A DNA stretch of 64,000 bases from JBFGFX01 sp965232455. GTDB lineage: Bacteria > Pseudomonadota > Gammaproteobacteria > Steroidobacterales > Woeseiaceae. A program made the position numbers and the translations under genes. The stretch is taken from assembly GCA_965232455.1 (NCBI GenBank), contig OZ246981.1:4836001-4900000 (forward strand), in the 5' to 3' direction. Each line of letters opens with the position of its first letter. The first letter of the stretch is position 1. Positions 38,619-46,416 of the stretch are shown in pieces. The notes beneath the pieces are model-generated. The model ran no database searches and had not been told where the DNA came from. It saw only the letters and a program-made list of their open reading frames with translations.

Positions 38619-40013
38619 ATGACGCACGTTGCCGCCGAGCCTGGATCGTTTCGTGATCGTAGGGGGAGGATTTTCTACGTCGGTGATCGCGTCTTTCGTA
38701 CCGTTGCGCCAATAGCGGCCGAGGATTTCGAGTTCGTTCGGTCAACCGGTCTGATCGAACTGTTGAGCCGTGACGGAGTTCTGGTCGGTGAAAACCGCAG
38801 GGATACGAGTGTATTGGGCGCGCAGGGCGCGGGTGCGTCGTTCGTTCTGGAACATCCGCGCATCCCGTTCATTTCGTATCCCTACGAATGGCCGTTCCAG
38901 GCGCTCAAGGCAGCAGCGCTATTGCAGCTCGATATTCTCCTGGCGGCCCTCGAGCGGGGAGTCGCTCTGACGGATGCTTCCGCGTACAACATTCAGTTCA
39001 TCGGCGTAAAACCGATATTCATCGACAATCTCTCGTTTTGTCGCTACGTGGACGGCGAGTTCTGGCTTGGTCACCGCCAGTTCTGTGAGCAATTCATCAA
39101 TCCACTGCTGCTTTGCGCGAAGCTGGGTGTGCCGTACAACGCCTGGTATCGAGGAAACCTCGAGGGGATTACGGCCGAGGATCTGGCCGCGGTATTGCCC
39201 TGGCGAAGCCGTTTGTCCTGGAACGTTTTCACGAACGTATATCTGCAAGCTCGGCTGCAGAGTACCGCCGATCGTTCCGATCGAACGATCGAGAAGGTAA
39301 CGTCCAGGCGCCTCCCCCGCGTCGGCTTCGAGCAGATTCTCGTTGGCCTTCGCCGATGGGTTGCGAAACTTCAGCCACGGTCGAGCTCAAACACGGTTTG
39401 GCGAAACTATGCCGCCGATAACAGCTACTCGAAGCCGGAAGAGGCAAGCAAGCGACAAATGATTGCCGATTTCACCAAGAGCGCGGAGCCCGAGCTGATT
39501 CTCGATATAGGGTGTAATACCGGCGAATACTCGAGAGTCGCCCTCGAAAATGGCGCTAAGCTGGCAATAGGTTTCGACTTCGACGTCGGCGCGCTCGATG
39601 TCGCGTTCGAGCGCGCGCAGCGTGAATCGCTGGCGTTCCTGCCGCTTAGTCTCGATGCGGCGAATCCCAGTCCGGACCAGGGTTGGGCTCAATCGGAACG
39701 CAAGGGGTTCCAGGACCGTGCAAAGGGCGACGCCGTGTTGGCGTTGGCGTTGATCCACCACCTGGCGATCGCAAAAAACGTTCCGTTGGATCGGGTGGTC
39801 AGCTGGTTGGTGAACATGGCCCCAAGGGGAGTACTCGAGTTCGTGCCGAAATCAGACCCGATGGTGGAACGCTTGCTGCTGCTGCGGGAGGACCTGTTTG
39901 ACGACTACGATCAGAAGAGCTTCGAGGCTGCCCTTTCCAGGCGCGCAAGAATAGTTCGTTCCCAGCGGGTTTCCTCCAGTGGGCGAACACTTTACTGTTT
40001 TGAGCGTACTTGA
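38619..40013 (+). CDS. Class I SAM-dependent methyltransferase with long N-terminal domain
   Basis: A 464-residue protein starting at ATG 38619, directly after the stop of the preceding gene. Residues about 1-270 form an unassigned domain with conserved-looking SYPYEWPFQALKAAALLQLD and ASAYNIQFIGVKPIFIDNLS, reminiscent of a kinase-like or NoeA-type fold (uncertain). The SAM-binding motif ILDIGCNTGEYS is at about 293-304, with an acidic end of strand 2 in AIGFDFDVGALD and motif IV-like DAVLALALIHHLAI. It is probably cytoplasmic. The partners suggest it modifies a surface glycan or lipid, but the acceptor is unknown. It is separated from the sulfatase-like gene by one base. Confidence 0.82.
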   Translation: MTHVAAEPGSFRDRRGRIFYVGDRVFRTVAPIAAEDFEFVRSTGLIELLSRDGVLVGENRRDTSVLGAQGAGASFVLEHPRIPFISYPYEWPFQALKAAALLQLDILLAALERGVALTDASAYNIQFIGVKPIFIDNLSFCRYVDGEFWLGHRQFCEQFINPLLLCAKLGVPYNAWYRGNLEGITAEDLAAVLPWRSRLSWNVFTNVYLQARLQSTADRSDRTIEKVTSRRLPRVGFEQILVGLRRWVAKLQPRSSSNTVWRNYAADNSYSKPEEASKRQMIADFTKSAEPELILDIGCNTGEYSRVALENGAKLAIGFDFDVGALDVAFERAQRESLAFLPLSLDAANPSPDQGWAQSERKGFQDRAKGDAVLALALIHHLAIAKNVPLDRVVSWLVNMAPRGVLEFVPKSDPMVERLLLLREDLFDDYDQKSFEAALSRRARIVRSQRVSSSGRTLYCFERT

Positions 40014-40014
40014 G

Positions 40015-41793
40015 ATGGAAGCGCCACTGAGTCGATTCGCCAGAGCCGCGGTGATCGGCGCTCTGCCGGTGATCTCCGTCTGTTGTTTTACGACCTTGGT
40101 CATCTATTCCGGAAACAGCGACGAGTTTTCCGCATCGTATTTCGATCTGCAAATCGCCTTTTTGCCCTACGTGTTGACGTTGATCGGCGCGCTTGGTGTG
40201 GCCGGACTGGTCATGACAAGAAAAGGCTTCCAGCGGTATCTGGCCGTTCTGTGCGTTCTCGCAATACTGGTTTGGCTCCAGTCGAACATCCTCGTCTGGG
40301 ATTATGGCGTTCTGGATGGACGTTCCATTCCATGGGGCGAAAAGTGCTGGGCCGGCGTTTTCGATCTTACGGTCTGGTCGGTTGCGCTGATTGTCGCCAT
40401 CACGGCGTTTTCGCGATTCCGGAAACCGCTGCTGATCATGGCCCTTGTCACGTTTTCCATCCAGTTGGTGAGCGCCGTCGTTCTATTCTTCGACGGTTCC
40501 GGCGCGGATCTTTTCGGTTCCTCGGCAACTGCGTATGCCGATGGCCAGGACGAAATGCCTCGTTTTTCCAAGACGAGCAATATTGTCCACATCGTGATGG
40601 ACGGTTTTCAGGCAGACGTTTTCGGGGAAATCGTAGCGGAGAGCTCCACAGTCGATTTCCAACGGGAACTCCGCGGTTTCACCTTCTTCGAGGGCAACCT
40701 GGGGGCGTATCCGTTCACTCAGCTGACGATCCCGGCGCTCGTCAGCGGCAAACTCTACAGAAACGAGATTCCGGTCGACGAGTTCGTGTCGAAAACGATG
40801 CGGGGTGCGACAATCGTCAATGCCGCTTACGAAGCGGGGTACGAGGTCGACATTGCGTCCCAAGCGGCGCTGACGAGTGTCTACAGCCTCGGAAAGCACC
40901 ACAATACGTACGGCATCACAACGGCGGAATACGTCACACACGCGGACTACGTTTTGAACGATTCGGCCAAACTGATCGATCTGGCGTTGTTCAGGTCAGT
41001 GCCGCATTTCGGCAAGGCCCTCGTGCACAGAGACGAGCTTTGGGTGTTTCAGGGATTGGTGCGGTCGGAAGCGTATCTCCATATGCAGTATTTTGCGGAC
41101 CTGGCGTTTCTTTCCAGACTGGCCGAACAAATGTCGGCGGACCGTGCCGTTCCGGTGTACAAATTGTTCCATTTGATGCTGAGTCATCAACCAACGGTGG
41201 GCAACGAGCAATGCGAGTTCGACGGCAAGAATCCCACTCACCGAAATTTCGTCAAGATTCAGGCGCGATGCGGGCTTCTTCGGATCGTCGACGTGCTGCG
41301 ACGAATGAAACAGCTCGGTATCTACGACAATAGTCTCATCGTGCTCATGGCAGACCACGGCGCCTGGGTAGACGTCGTGCTGCCGAGCGAAGCGGCGACG
41401 AAGCGTCTTCAGGCAGCACCCGGCTCGGACCGTCTCAGAATTGCGATGGCGACGCCGGCATTGGCGATAAAACCGCCCGGCTCGAACGGGGACTTCCGGG
41501 TTTCCGGCGCACCAACGTCGATTACCGACGTTCCCGCCACGATCGCCGCGGTTGCGGGCTTCGATGCGGAGTTCGACGGCAGGTCGGTACTGTCCATGAA
41601 CGGCGCCGAGCCGCGCGTGCGCCACCACCTGGCGTATCCATGGGGAACAAACACCAAAGCAGCCGGTTATCTGTTTCCCATTCAGGAGTATCAGGTCATC
41701 GGCGATCCCTACGATCCCCATGCGTGGCGCAAATCCGGGAAATTGCTGCCGAAAGGGCGTGTGCAGGACGGAGATCCGTTGCCGCACGACTGA
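40015..41793 (+). CDS. Membrane-anchored sulfatase/phosphoglycerol-transferase-like enzyme
   Basis: A 592-residue member of the alkaline-phosphatase superfamily. Five or so membrane helices fill residues 1-160 and a periplasmic catalytic domain follows. Metal-binding blocks include NIVHIVMDGFQADVF (from 189), where Asp196 is a likely ligand, and LMADHGAWVD with Asp447/His448. Nucleophile candidate Thr lies in AYPFTQLTIPAL. The layout resembles LtaS/EptA-like transferases rather than secreted sulfatases; no formylglycine motif (C/S-x-P-x-R) is seen. It should transfer or remove a phosphate- or sulfate-linked group on a surface glycan. ATG 40015 directly follows the methyltransferase stop. Confidence 0.8.
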   Translation: MEAPLSRFARAAVIGALPVISVCCFTTLVIYSGNSDEFSASYFDLQIAFLPYVLTLIGALGVAGLVMTRKGFQRYLAVLCVLAILVWLQSNILVWDYGVLDGRSIPWGEKCWAGVFDLTVWSVALIVAITAFSRFRKPLLIMALVTFSIQLVSAVVLFFDGSGADLFGSSATAYADGQDEMPRFSKTSNIVHIVMDGFQADVFGEIVAESSTVDFQRELRGFTFFEGNLGAYPFTQLTIPALVSGKLYRNEIPVDEFVSKTMRGATIVNAAYEAGYEVDIASQAALTSVYSLGKHHNTYGITTAEYVTHADYVLNDSAKLIDLALFRSVPHFGKALVHRDELWVFQGLVRSEAYLHMQYFADLAFLSRLAEQMSADRAVPVYKLFHLMLSHQPTVGNEQCEFDGKNPTHRNFVKIQARCGLLRIVDVLRRMKQLGIYDNSLIVLMADHGAWVDVVLPSEAATKRLQAAPGSDRLRIAMATPALAIKPPGSNGDFRVSGAPTSITDVPATIAAVAGFDAEFDGRSVLSMNGAEPRVRHHLAYPWGTNTKAAGYLFPIQEYQVIGDPYDPHAWRKSGKLLPKGRVQDGDPLPHD

Positions 41794-41851
41794 CGCGGCC
41801 GCCAGGGCGGGTCGCGCGCCATCGAAGCGGCGAGCGTGCGCGACTTATGGG

Positions 41852-42349
41852 CTACCGGTATCGTCGGGGTCGTCGAGTCGACTCGACGGGCATGAAAACG
41901 CGCGGGTCGTTACGCGGAGTCCTCAATCCATCGCGCAGCTTGCCGGCGGAACAGCGTTCGTGTTGATGTATTCGGGCCGTCGCCCAGAGCACGCCGCGGG
42001 TCCCCAGGCCATGATCGTGGGCGACGCGGGTGAGAAACTCGTCGTCGGTCAGCAAAACCGAGTGCCCGGGGTCCTCGGCGACCGCCAACGCAAAGCAGTC
42101 ATGAATCTTGAGCGTGCGATACTTGTTGGCATAACGCATCGCTTTCAAAACGCCGGCATCCGTAAGGTTCACCACGCCGAGGCCAACATTCATCAACCGC
42201 CGGCGGGTTTCATCGTCAAGCGATACGGCTTTGTCCTCAAAGAGCGGCAGAGGCACGACAACCACGTACGGAAGGCGGACAAACTCCTCCAATACAGCGG
42301 CTTGCTGCAGCGCGTAGAAGCAGCATGTATCGCTAAGGACGATTCTCAT
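41852..42349 (-). CDS. PIN-domain protein, probable toxin
   Basis: A 165-residue protein with PIN-like RNase features: SDTCCFYALQQ (first Asp at 7), the middle acidic LPLFEDKA, IHDCFALAVAED (second Asp) and VLLTDDEFLTRVAHDHGL (further acidic residues). PIN toxins cut RNA at a Mg2+ site built from such acids. The last 30 residues are basic and atypical and contain DNA forming an 18-base palindrome (41871-41888). Its ATG lies 17 bases inside the upstream XRE-ImmA gene, so the two are coupled as in antitoxin-toxin pairs. Confidence 0.75.
   Translation of the reverse strand: MRIVLSDTCCFYALQQAAVLEEFVRLPYVVVVPLPLFEDKAVSLDDETRRRLMNVGLGVVNLTDAGVLKAMRYANKYRTLKIHDCFALAVAEDPGHSVLLTDDEFLTRVAHDHGLGTRGVLWATARIHQHERCSAGKLRDGLRTPRNDPRVFMPVESTRRPRRYR
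41871..41888. terminator. Perfect 18-base palindrome at the end of the PIN gene
   Basis: CGTCGAGTCGACTCGACG equals its own reverse complement. It lies inside the 3' end of the PIN gene, near the convergent sulfatase-like gene that ends at 41793. It may act as a bidirectional transcript end, though a zero-loop palindrome must open a few central bases to fold, or as a protein-binding site. Confidence 0.4.
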
Positions 42350-43424
42350 CGGGCCCGACCATCGCTCGTTTCAATTCGGCCGCCGAGACCTGAAGCAGCT
42401 CCATGGCTTTGGCTGGCGAGATGAATTCCTCGGCTACCGCCCAAAGCGTCAGGCGTTTGAAGCGCTTGGGTCGTTCTAGTATTCCCGCGATTTCCCCGGA
42501 TTCCAGCGGATGCGGTTCGGTTGTTCGCCATTTTTTGCCGATGGTCTGAAAAACCGTCGATAGCGTGGACTTCTCAATCACGCCGATTTGCCTGAGGCGC
42601 ATGACGAGCGCGGCCGCGCTGACCCTGTACATGCGTTTGAGGTAGACGATTTCTCGATAGCCGAGTTTGCCGCGACGGGAGCCGACTTCTTTCCTCAGGT
42701 GTTTTGCCTGCATCAAGAACGCACCCGCAAAACGCTGCGCGGCTCTTTCCTCCTCCTGGCCGACTACCCGGGCGCCGCACTCGAATACGCGATGAGCGAG
42801 CTCGTGCGCCAGCGTAAACCGGCGCCGTTCCAAGCTCTGATTTTCGTTCACGACGACGATCGGCAATCGGTTGTCACTATCACGGATCGCCGTGAAGCAG
42901 GTCATTCCGGAAACGCTGTCGGGTAAATCCAGCATCAAAACCTTGATTCCATGGTCCTCCAGCAGCGAGGTCATGTCGGGTATCGGATCATCGCCGAGGT
43001 CCCAGGCGTCACGCAGCTCGTTCGCCAATCGCTCGGCGTCCTCGATGGATGCCAGCCCGGCGTGTCCCAGGTCCGGAGGCCGCCACTCGGCGCTGTCCAA
43101 TTCCAGTATTCTTTCTATTGCCAGATACCTTTCCATGTGATCGATAACGCTCGCTTCCACCCGGGCGCGGTCTTTTGCGCCGGCCCTCACGGTTTTACGA
43201 AAGTCCACGCCCGCAAGATCGATCACCTGATCGCTGAACAGGTAGTCGAGGGATACGTTCAACGATTGTGACAACGCTACGAGAACTTTCGAGTCCGGCA
43301 TCATCAGATTTCTTTCATATTTGCTGATCGCCTGCTTGGTAACGATGCCGCCAATCGACTCGACCAGGCGATCCAGCGACAGGCCGGCTTTCTTCCGCGC
43401 GAGTTTCAGGCGTTCTCCGAACAT
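42333..43424 (-). CDS. XRE-family regulator with ImmA/IrrE peptidase domain, probable antitoxin
   Basis: About 363 residues from ATG 43424 (AAGGA upstream). The helix-turn-helix spans about 1-60 (MFGERLKLARKKAGLSLDRL, then TKQAISKYERNLMMPD). The ImmA/IrrE-type zinc peptidase domain is at about 150-260 with HELAH (207-211) in FTLAHELAHRVFE, and EERAAQRFAGAFLM supplies the third ligand. Such proteins act as antitoxins or as regulators cleaving a repressor on stress. The 3' end overlaps the PIN gene by 17 bases. A perfect palindrome overlaps its promoter, pointing to autoregulation. Confidence 0.88.
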   Translation of the reverse strand: MFGERLKLARKKAGLSLDRLVESIGGIVTKQAISKYERNLMMPDSKVLVALSQSLNVSLDYLFSDQVIDLAGVDFRKTVRAGAKDRARVEASVIDHMERYLAIERILELDSAEWRPPDLGHAGLASIEDAERLANELRDAWDLGDDPIPDMTSLLEDHGIKVLMLDLPDSVSGMTCFTAIRDSDNRLPIVVVNENQSLERRRFTLAHELAHRVFECGARVVGQEEERAAQRFAGAFLMQAKHLRKEVGSRRGKLGYREIVYLKRMYRVSAAALVMRLRQIGVIEKSTLSTVFQTIGKKWRTTEPHPLESGEIAGILERPKRFKRLTLWAVAEEFISPAKAMELLQVSAAELKRAMVGPDENRP

Positions 43425-43447
43425 GCGAAATCCTTTGCTCCGAATGG

Positions 43448-43481
43448 TTGACAATATAGTGATTCACTATAAAATTGTAAA
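43448..43481. promoter_or_regulatory. Divergent promoters with XRE operator palindrome
   Basis: TATAGTGA-T-TCACTATA (43455-43471) is a perfect inverted repeat. On the minus strand TTTACA (43481-43476) and TATATT (43458-43453) form a promoter with a 17-base spacer for the XRE-ImmA gene. On the plus strand TTGACA (43448-43453) and TAAAAT (43470-43475) form one with a 16-base spacer toward the gene at 43544. The palindrome covers both, so bound XRE protein should repress in both directions. Confidence 0.7.
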
Positions 43482-43543
43482 CCGCAATAACGACAACAAT
43501 CTGGTTTTTGCGAATAACTGAATGATTCCGAGAGGTAAGCGGT

Positions 43544-43918
43544 GTGTTAGGAAACGAAATCGAATTGAAACGGACATCGAAACGATACGCCGGGCTGTCT
43601 GCGGCAGGCACGGCGTGGCAGCTGAGGGAAGGCGGGGGCGTTTATCACGCGGACCGCGCGGCCGCGTTCCGGCGCGCCGCTCACCTCCGTAAGGCCGAAC
43701 GTTTACTGGACGAGGCGCGGAATCTCGTGGCGCTTTTACTGGCGTCGTTGGGCGACGAGGCCGACGCCCGGGCCATGCAAACCGAAATTGCGCTGAAGCT
43801 CGTCGAGAAAAAGCTGAACAAAGCACATACCCAGATCGACAGGCATGAGGCGCGGCACAGGCCCCCGCCGGTTGCCTGCTCCGGTCGAGATGACACGGCC
43901 AGTCGCAGTCCCGATTGA
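43544..43918 (+). CDS. Hypothetical helical protein divergent from the XRE-PIN module
   Basis: A 124-residue predicted soluble, mostly helical protein from GTG 43544 with GAGAGG upstream. Charged helices (AAFRRAAHLRKAERLLDEAR, NLVALLLASLGDEADARAMQ, LKLVEKKLNKAHTQIDRHEA) dominate, followed by a Pro/Ser-rich tail. No known domain, signal peptide or membrane helix is recognised. It shares a control region with the XRE-ImmA/PIN module, whose operator lies over its likely promoter, so the same regulator may control it. It may be a third component or an unrelated gene. Confidence 0.5.
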   Translation: MLGNEIELKRTSKRYAGLSAAGTAWQLREGGGVYHADRAAAFRRAAHLRKAERLLDEARNLVALLLASLGDEADARAMQTEIALKLVEKKLNKAHTQIDRHEARHRPPPVACSGRDDTASRSPD

Positions 43919-44018
43919 GCGGCCGCCCGCCCCAACCAGGGGGCCGCGGTGCTTACGGTCCGCCGCCAGGCACCGGTTGGCGACGGGGGTCACCGCCGCA
44001 CCCGCACCTATCGGTTGT

Positions 44019-45710
44019 TTACAGCCGACCCGCGCGGAGTTCGGTAACCGCGTGACTGGCGGCGCGCGCCGTTAGGGCCATGTAGGTCAGCGATGGATTC
44101 TGGCAACCGGTCGAAGGCATGCATGCGCCGTCGGTGACGTAAAGATTCGGAATATCGTGCGCCCGGTTGTAGGCGTTCAGCACCGATTCCGACGGGTCGG
44201 TCCCCATGACCGCGGTGCCAAATTCGTGGATGCGGAAGCCCGGGTTCGACAGACCCTGGTCAACCCGAATGTTCGTGCAACCGGCCACCTCGAGCATACT
44301 GACCAGGTCCCTGGCCGCTTGCGCGCTCATGCGCCGCTCGTTGTCGCTCATGCCGGCATCGAAGTGAATCATCGGCATGCCCCATCGATCGGTTCTGGTC
44401 GGATGCAAGGTCATTCGGTTGCCGGGACGCGGCAGCATTTCACCGAATATGCTCAGGTTGATCCGCCAGGGTCCCGGTTTGCGCATGGCGGTCTTCACGT
44501 CTGCGCCGATGCCCGCGGATCGCGCGCCGCGCCGCCAATCGAGCCGCAGCGCTCTGCCCTGCACGCCAAAACCGCGGAGGTAGCCGTCACCGGGTTCGTG
44601 GATGTTACGGTAGCGCGGAATGTAAAAACCGGTTGGCCGCCGTCCGGAATAATACCGATCGTCGAATTCGTGCAGCAGGCCCGAAGCCGACGTGCCGCCC
44701 GTGTGATCGGACAGATAACGCCCTACCGCGTCGCTGCCGTTGGCAAGTCCGTTCGGCGCCGCCTCGGACGCCGAATTGAGCAGGATTTGCGCGCTGGGGA
44801 TGGCCGATGCGCAAAGGAACACGAGTTGTGCGGTGTACTCGCTGCGTTTTCCTGAGTCCGCCGCTATGATCCGCACGCCGGACACGCGCTTGCGTTGATC
44901 GTCGTAAACCAGACTTGCACAGATGCTGTCCGTCAACACGGTGAGGTTGCCGGTGCGTTCCGCGGCGGGCAGCGTGGCGCTCAAGCTCGAAAAATACGCG
45001 CCGAACGAACACCCCCGGCGGCAATAGTCCCTGGCCATGCATCGGCTCCGACCGAGGTCCGTCTGTTCACGCGTCGGCGCGGTCAGGTTGGCAACTCGCG
45101 ATGGAATGATGCGCCTGCCCGGGAACGCCTTTTCGACACGTCGCTTGAACGCCTCTTCGGCGCAGGTCAGCTCGAAGGCGGGTTGATATCGGCTGTCCGG
45201 CAACTGCGGCAAGGCCTCATGCGAACCGGAAATGCCGACAAAATTTTCGACGTAGTCGTACCAGCGCTCGAGGTCCCGGTAACGAATCGGCCAGTCCACG
45301 CCGTGCCCGTCGTTTGCATTGGCCGCAAAATCGAGATCGCTCATCCGAAAACACTTGCGTGCCCACAGCAGGGAACGACCGCCGAGGTTGTAGCTGCGAA
45401 TCCACTGGAAGGGACGACCCTCGGCGGTCGAATAACTCTGTTCGCTCTCCTGGACGAACCAGGCGAGGTTATCGGCGTTCATCTGGTACGGTTTGATGCG
45501 CGGATTGCGGTCGATGTACGGTTCGGGCACCAGCCCGAAATTCCGCCGTTCCCAAGGCGACAGAAAATCGGTGTATTCCGGGCCGCCGTGTTCGATATGC
45601 CGCCCGCGCTCGACGACGAGCGTCTTCAGCCCTTGTTCCGTGAGTTCCTTCGCGGCCCAGCCGCCGGTGATACCGGAGCCGATCACGATGGCATCGAAGT
45701 CGACGGTCAT
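44019..45710 (-). CDS. GMC-family FAD-dependent oxidoreductase (sugar/glycoside dehydrogenase large subunit-like)
   Basis: A 563-residue flavoenzyme. The start at ATG 45710 gives the Rossmann motif FDAIVIGSGITGGWAAKELTEQG directly at the N-terminus, separated here as residues 5-27. Later come GGRSLLWARKCFRMSDLDF and the C-terminal GMC block ending PSTGCQNPSLTYMALTARAA. The relation is to gluconate 2-dehydrogenase and glucoside 3-dehydrogenase large subunits, which oxidise sugars or glycosides at the membrane face with the help of a small Tat-type subunit. That partner is encoded next, 31 bases upstream. No cytochrome subunit is in the window. The position oxidised on the sugar is inferred from the cluster. 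Confidence 0.85.
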   Translation of the reverse strand: MTVDFDAIVIGSGITGGWAAKELTEQGLKTLVVERGRHIEHGGPEYTDFLSPWERRNFGLVPEPYIDRNPRIKPYQMNADNLAWFVQESEQSYSTAEGRPFQWIRSYNLGGRSLLWARKCFRMSDLDFAANANDGHGVDWPIRYRDLERWYDYVENFVGISGSHEALPQLPDSRYQPAFELTCAEEAFKRRVEKAFPGRRIIPSRVANLTAPTREQTDLGRSRCMARDYCRRGCSFGAYFSSLSATLPAAERTGNLTVLTDSICASLVYDDQRKRVSGVRIIAADSGKRSEYTAQLVFLCASAIPSAQILLNSASEAAPNGLANGSDAVGRYLSDHTGGTSASGLLHEFDDRYYSGRRPTGFYIPRYRNIHEPGDGYLRGFGVQGRALRLDWRRGARSAGIGADVKTAMRKPGPWRINLSIFGEMLPRPGNRMTLHPTRTDRWGMPMIHFDAGMSDNERRMSAQAARDLVSMLEVAGCTNIRVDQGLSNPGFRIHEFGTAVMGTDPSESVLNAYNRAHDIPNLYVTDGACMPSTGCQNPSLTYMALTARAASHAVTELRAGRL

Positions 45711-45741
45711 CCTGCGCTCCGGGCCATCGGCAGTCCGTGCA

Positions 45742-46332
45742 TCACGTCGCCCAGGTCCGACCGACTTCCGCCAGCGGCACGCAGCCGTGAAACTCGCCGG
45801 GGACGAGCTCGAAGCGCAGTTCCTCCGTCGCGCCGACTCGCGACAGATAAAAGCCCCTGAAGATGAGTTCCTTGAGGCGGCGGAACGAGCGGCGCTCGGA
45901 GCGCGTCTCCGCATCCGCCGACGCCGCGAATGCGGCCGCGTCCACGGCGGCCACGACGCCGATCTGGCTGCCCACCGGCAGTGTGTTGAAGCCGGCGTCA
46001 TGTCGCGTAAGTGCGGCCGTGTTTACGGCGTCTACGGCGCGGCGGATTTCGAGTTGTGTCTCGCCGTTTGCCCAGTCGGCCATCAGGGCGTCGATGAACA
46101 GGTGAACGTTCGTGGCCCTCGCGCCGGGCGTGTCGGTTGCCGGGATGATTATCTCCGCCACGTCGGCCAGCAATGCCAGTTCGTCGGCGTCGAAAAACCG
46201 GCCGGCGATCTTCGCGGACCGTTCGCTCCGCTCGGCGCAGCCGGCACCCAGGGTTCCCAGGGCCGCGGCTGACAGCGCGGCGAGCAGAGCCTCCCGCCGG
46301 GTCAGTAGTTGTTCATACGGGCTTCGTGCCAT
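45742..46332 (-). CDS. Gluconate 2-dehydrogenase subunit 3-like protein
   Basis: A 196-residue small subunit from ATG 46332. The N-terminus has a Tat-like RREALLAALSAAALGTLGAG ending with a Cys (GAGCAE), so it may be a lipoprotein exported folded. The mature part carries FFDADELALLADVAEIIIPA, then TDTPGARATNVHLFIDALM and FRRLKELIFRGFYLSRVG, the PF13618 pattern. Such subunits bind GMC dehydrogenases and carry them across the membrane. It is immediately upstream of its GMC partner, supporting a two-subunit periplasmic sugar dehydrogenase. Confidence 0.85.
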   Translation of the reverse strand: MARSPYEQLLTRREALLAALSAAALGTLGAGCAERSERSAKIAGRFFDADELALLADVAEIIIPATDTPGARATNVHLFIDALMADWANGETQLEIRRAVDAVNTAALTRHDAGFNTLPVGSQIGVVAAVDAAAFAASADAETRSERRSFRRLKELIFRGFYLSRVGATEELRFELVPGEFHGCVPLAEVGRTWAT

Positions 46333-46416
46333 CGTAGGCCTCGAAATTCTGCTGTTGCGGCCCAAGCTTTCCCCGATCGTGACACCATCGGCGCCTGAAT
46401 GCCGCTGCAGGGCCGG

